Positions 5,222 to 5,559 of a stretch of 5,559 bases of DNA are shown here, in pieces. Position numbers and translations under genes: made by a program. The notes under the pieces are model-generated. The model saw only the letters and a list, made by a program, of their open reading frames with translations, was not told the origin of the DNA and did not search any database. This stretch comes from Sphingobacteriaceae bacterium (lineage in GTDB: Bacteria; Bacteroidota; Bacteroidia; Sphingobacteriales; Sphingobacteriaceae), in NCBI GenBank assembly GCA_021740025.1, contig JAIPAN010000093.1:1-5559 (forward strand), in the 5' to 3' direction. Positions within the stretch are counted from its first letter, which is position 1; each line of letters begins with the position of its first letter.

Positions 5222-5559
5222 TTATTTTTTTAAAAGTGTGGAGTCGGTGGTACAGGTAAGCCCTTCTTTGTCCATCAACCAGGTGCTTGGTGCTCCGCTA
5301 CCATCGGCTTGGTAATTTTGTGCATTGGTTGGGATACAATCGTATAAATTGTAATGCTCCAGGTATTCATTTAAATCGGCTTGAATAACCAACCGAGAAT
5401 TTTGAGGAACCTTAAGCGTTACCTTTACACGTTGGTTGCGCCACAATTCAGACGCTATTAAATGTATAGCCTCATCTAAAAGTAAGACCGAATCTTGCTG
5501 AATTACTCGGTATTTTATGCGTTTACCCGCTGCCAATGTAGTCTCGAAGTTTTTTTCAT
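5222..5559 (-). CDS. C-terminal fragment, probably a PspC-fusion envelope-stress protein (N-terminus beyond window)
   Basis: The frame is open from the right edge to a TAA at 5222-5224, giving 111 visible residues with no in-frame ATG, so the true start probably lies outside. The visible part has no signal peptide or membrane segment. It contains QQDSVLLLDEAI, then LWRNQRVKVTLKVPQNSRLVI, and STWLMDKEGLTC near the end. From memory, this succession (a 'QDS' strand, 'W-R-x-Q-x-V-x-V-x-L-x-VP', and 'W-x-M-x-x-x-GL-x-C') resembles the C-terminal beta-rich region of Bacteroidota proteins that carry an N-terminal PspC domain and membrane helices. Those are linked by annotation to phage-shock-like envelope stress; their function is not established. 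An ATG at 5559-5557 is in another frame and is not a start for this protein. A strong terminator follows at once. The coding call is firm; the family call is moderate because the PspC domain is not visible. Confidence 0.6.
   Translation of the reverse strand, partial: EKNFETTLAAGKRIKYRVIQQDSVLLLDEAIHLIASELWRNQRVKVTLKVPQNSRLVIQADLNEYLEHYNLYDCIPTNAQNYQADGSGAPSTWLMDKEGLTCTTDSTLLKK

Noticed and set aside
5557..5559. ATG at the right edge as the start of the last minus-strand gene
   Set aside because: It is in a different frame from the 111-codon open frame that ends at 5222.

Overview
The window is an ordinary chromosomal stretch from a member of the Bacteroidota, most likely a Flavobacteriia-type gliding or type IX secretion-competent organism. 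The evidence is a gldH gene (a lipoprotein known only from this phylum), a RicT/PSP1 protein with the Cys-rich N-terminus usual in this phylum, a RuvX with the 'VVGEPKRMDGS' signature, and promoter boxes of the Bacteroidota type (TAnnTTTG) lying almost against the start codons. The DNA is moderately AT-rich throughout, and I see no insertion sequence, phage gene, CRISPR array, tRNA or rRNA.

Layout. From 1 to 884 two genes read leftward: ruvX (462-884), then a SAM-dependent O-methyltransferase (1-427) whose C-terminus lies outside the window. The methyltransferase appears to have its own promoter, in the 34-bp gap behind ruvX. A 53-bp divergent intergenic region (885-937) separates ruvX from a rightward cluster of three tightly packed genes: holB (938-2083, clamp-loader delta prime), ricT-like (2086-3354) and gldH (3358-3828). 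The gaps between these three are only 2 and 3 bp, so they are almost certainly co-transcribed. gldH runs into the convergent murF (3831-5144, minus) with 2 bp between the stop codons. Upstream of murF is a 77-bp gap with a murF promoter candidate and a strong Rho-independent terminator (5189-5218). That terminator ends the last minus-strand gene, a C-terminal fragment (5222-5559) resembling the tail of Bacteroidota PspC-fusion envelope-stress proteins.

How the genes relate. The contents are core functions: replication (HolB), nucleic-acid processing (RuvX, RicT-like), cell-wall synthesis (MurF), motility and T9SS (GldH) and possibly envelope stress (PspC-like). HolB, RicT and GldH have no obvious shared pathway. 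Their tight packing is best read as a housekeeping operon that includes a gliding gene. No new defence or mobile system is visible. The points most worth a second look are a short imperfect repeat shared by the end of ruvX and the start of the adjacent methyltransferase, the predicted leaderless promoters, and the two cysteine clusters plus basic tail of the RicT-like protein.
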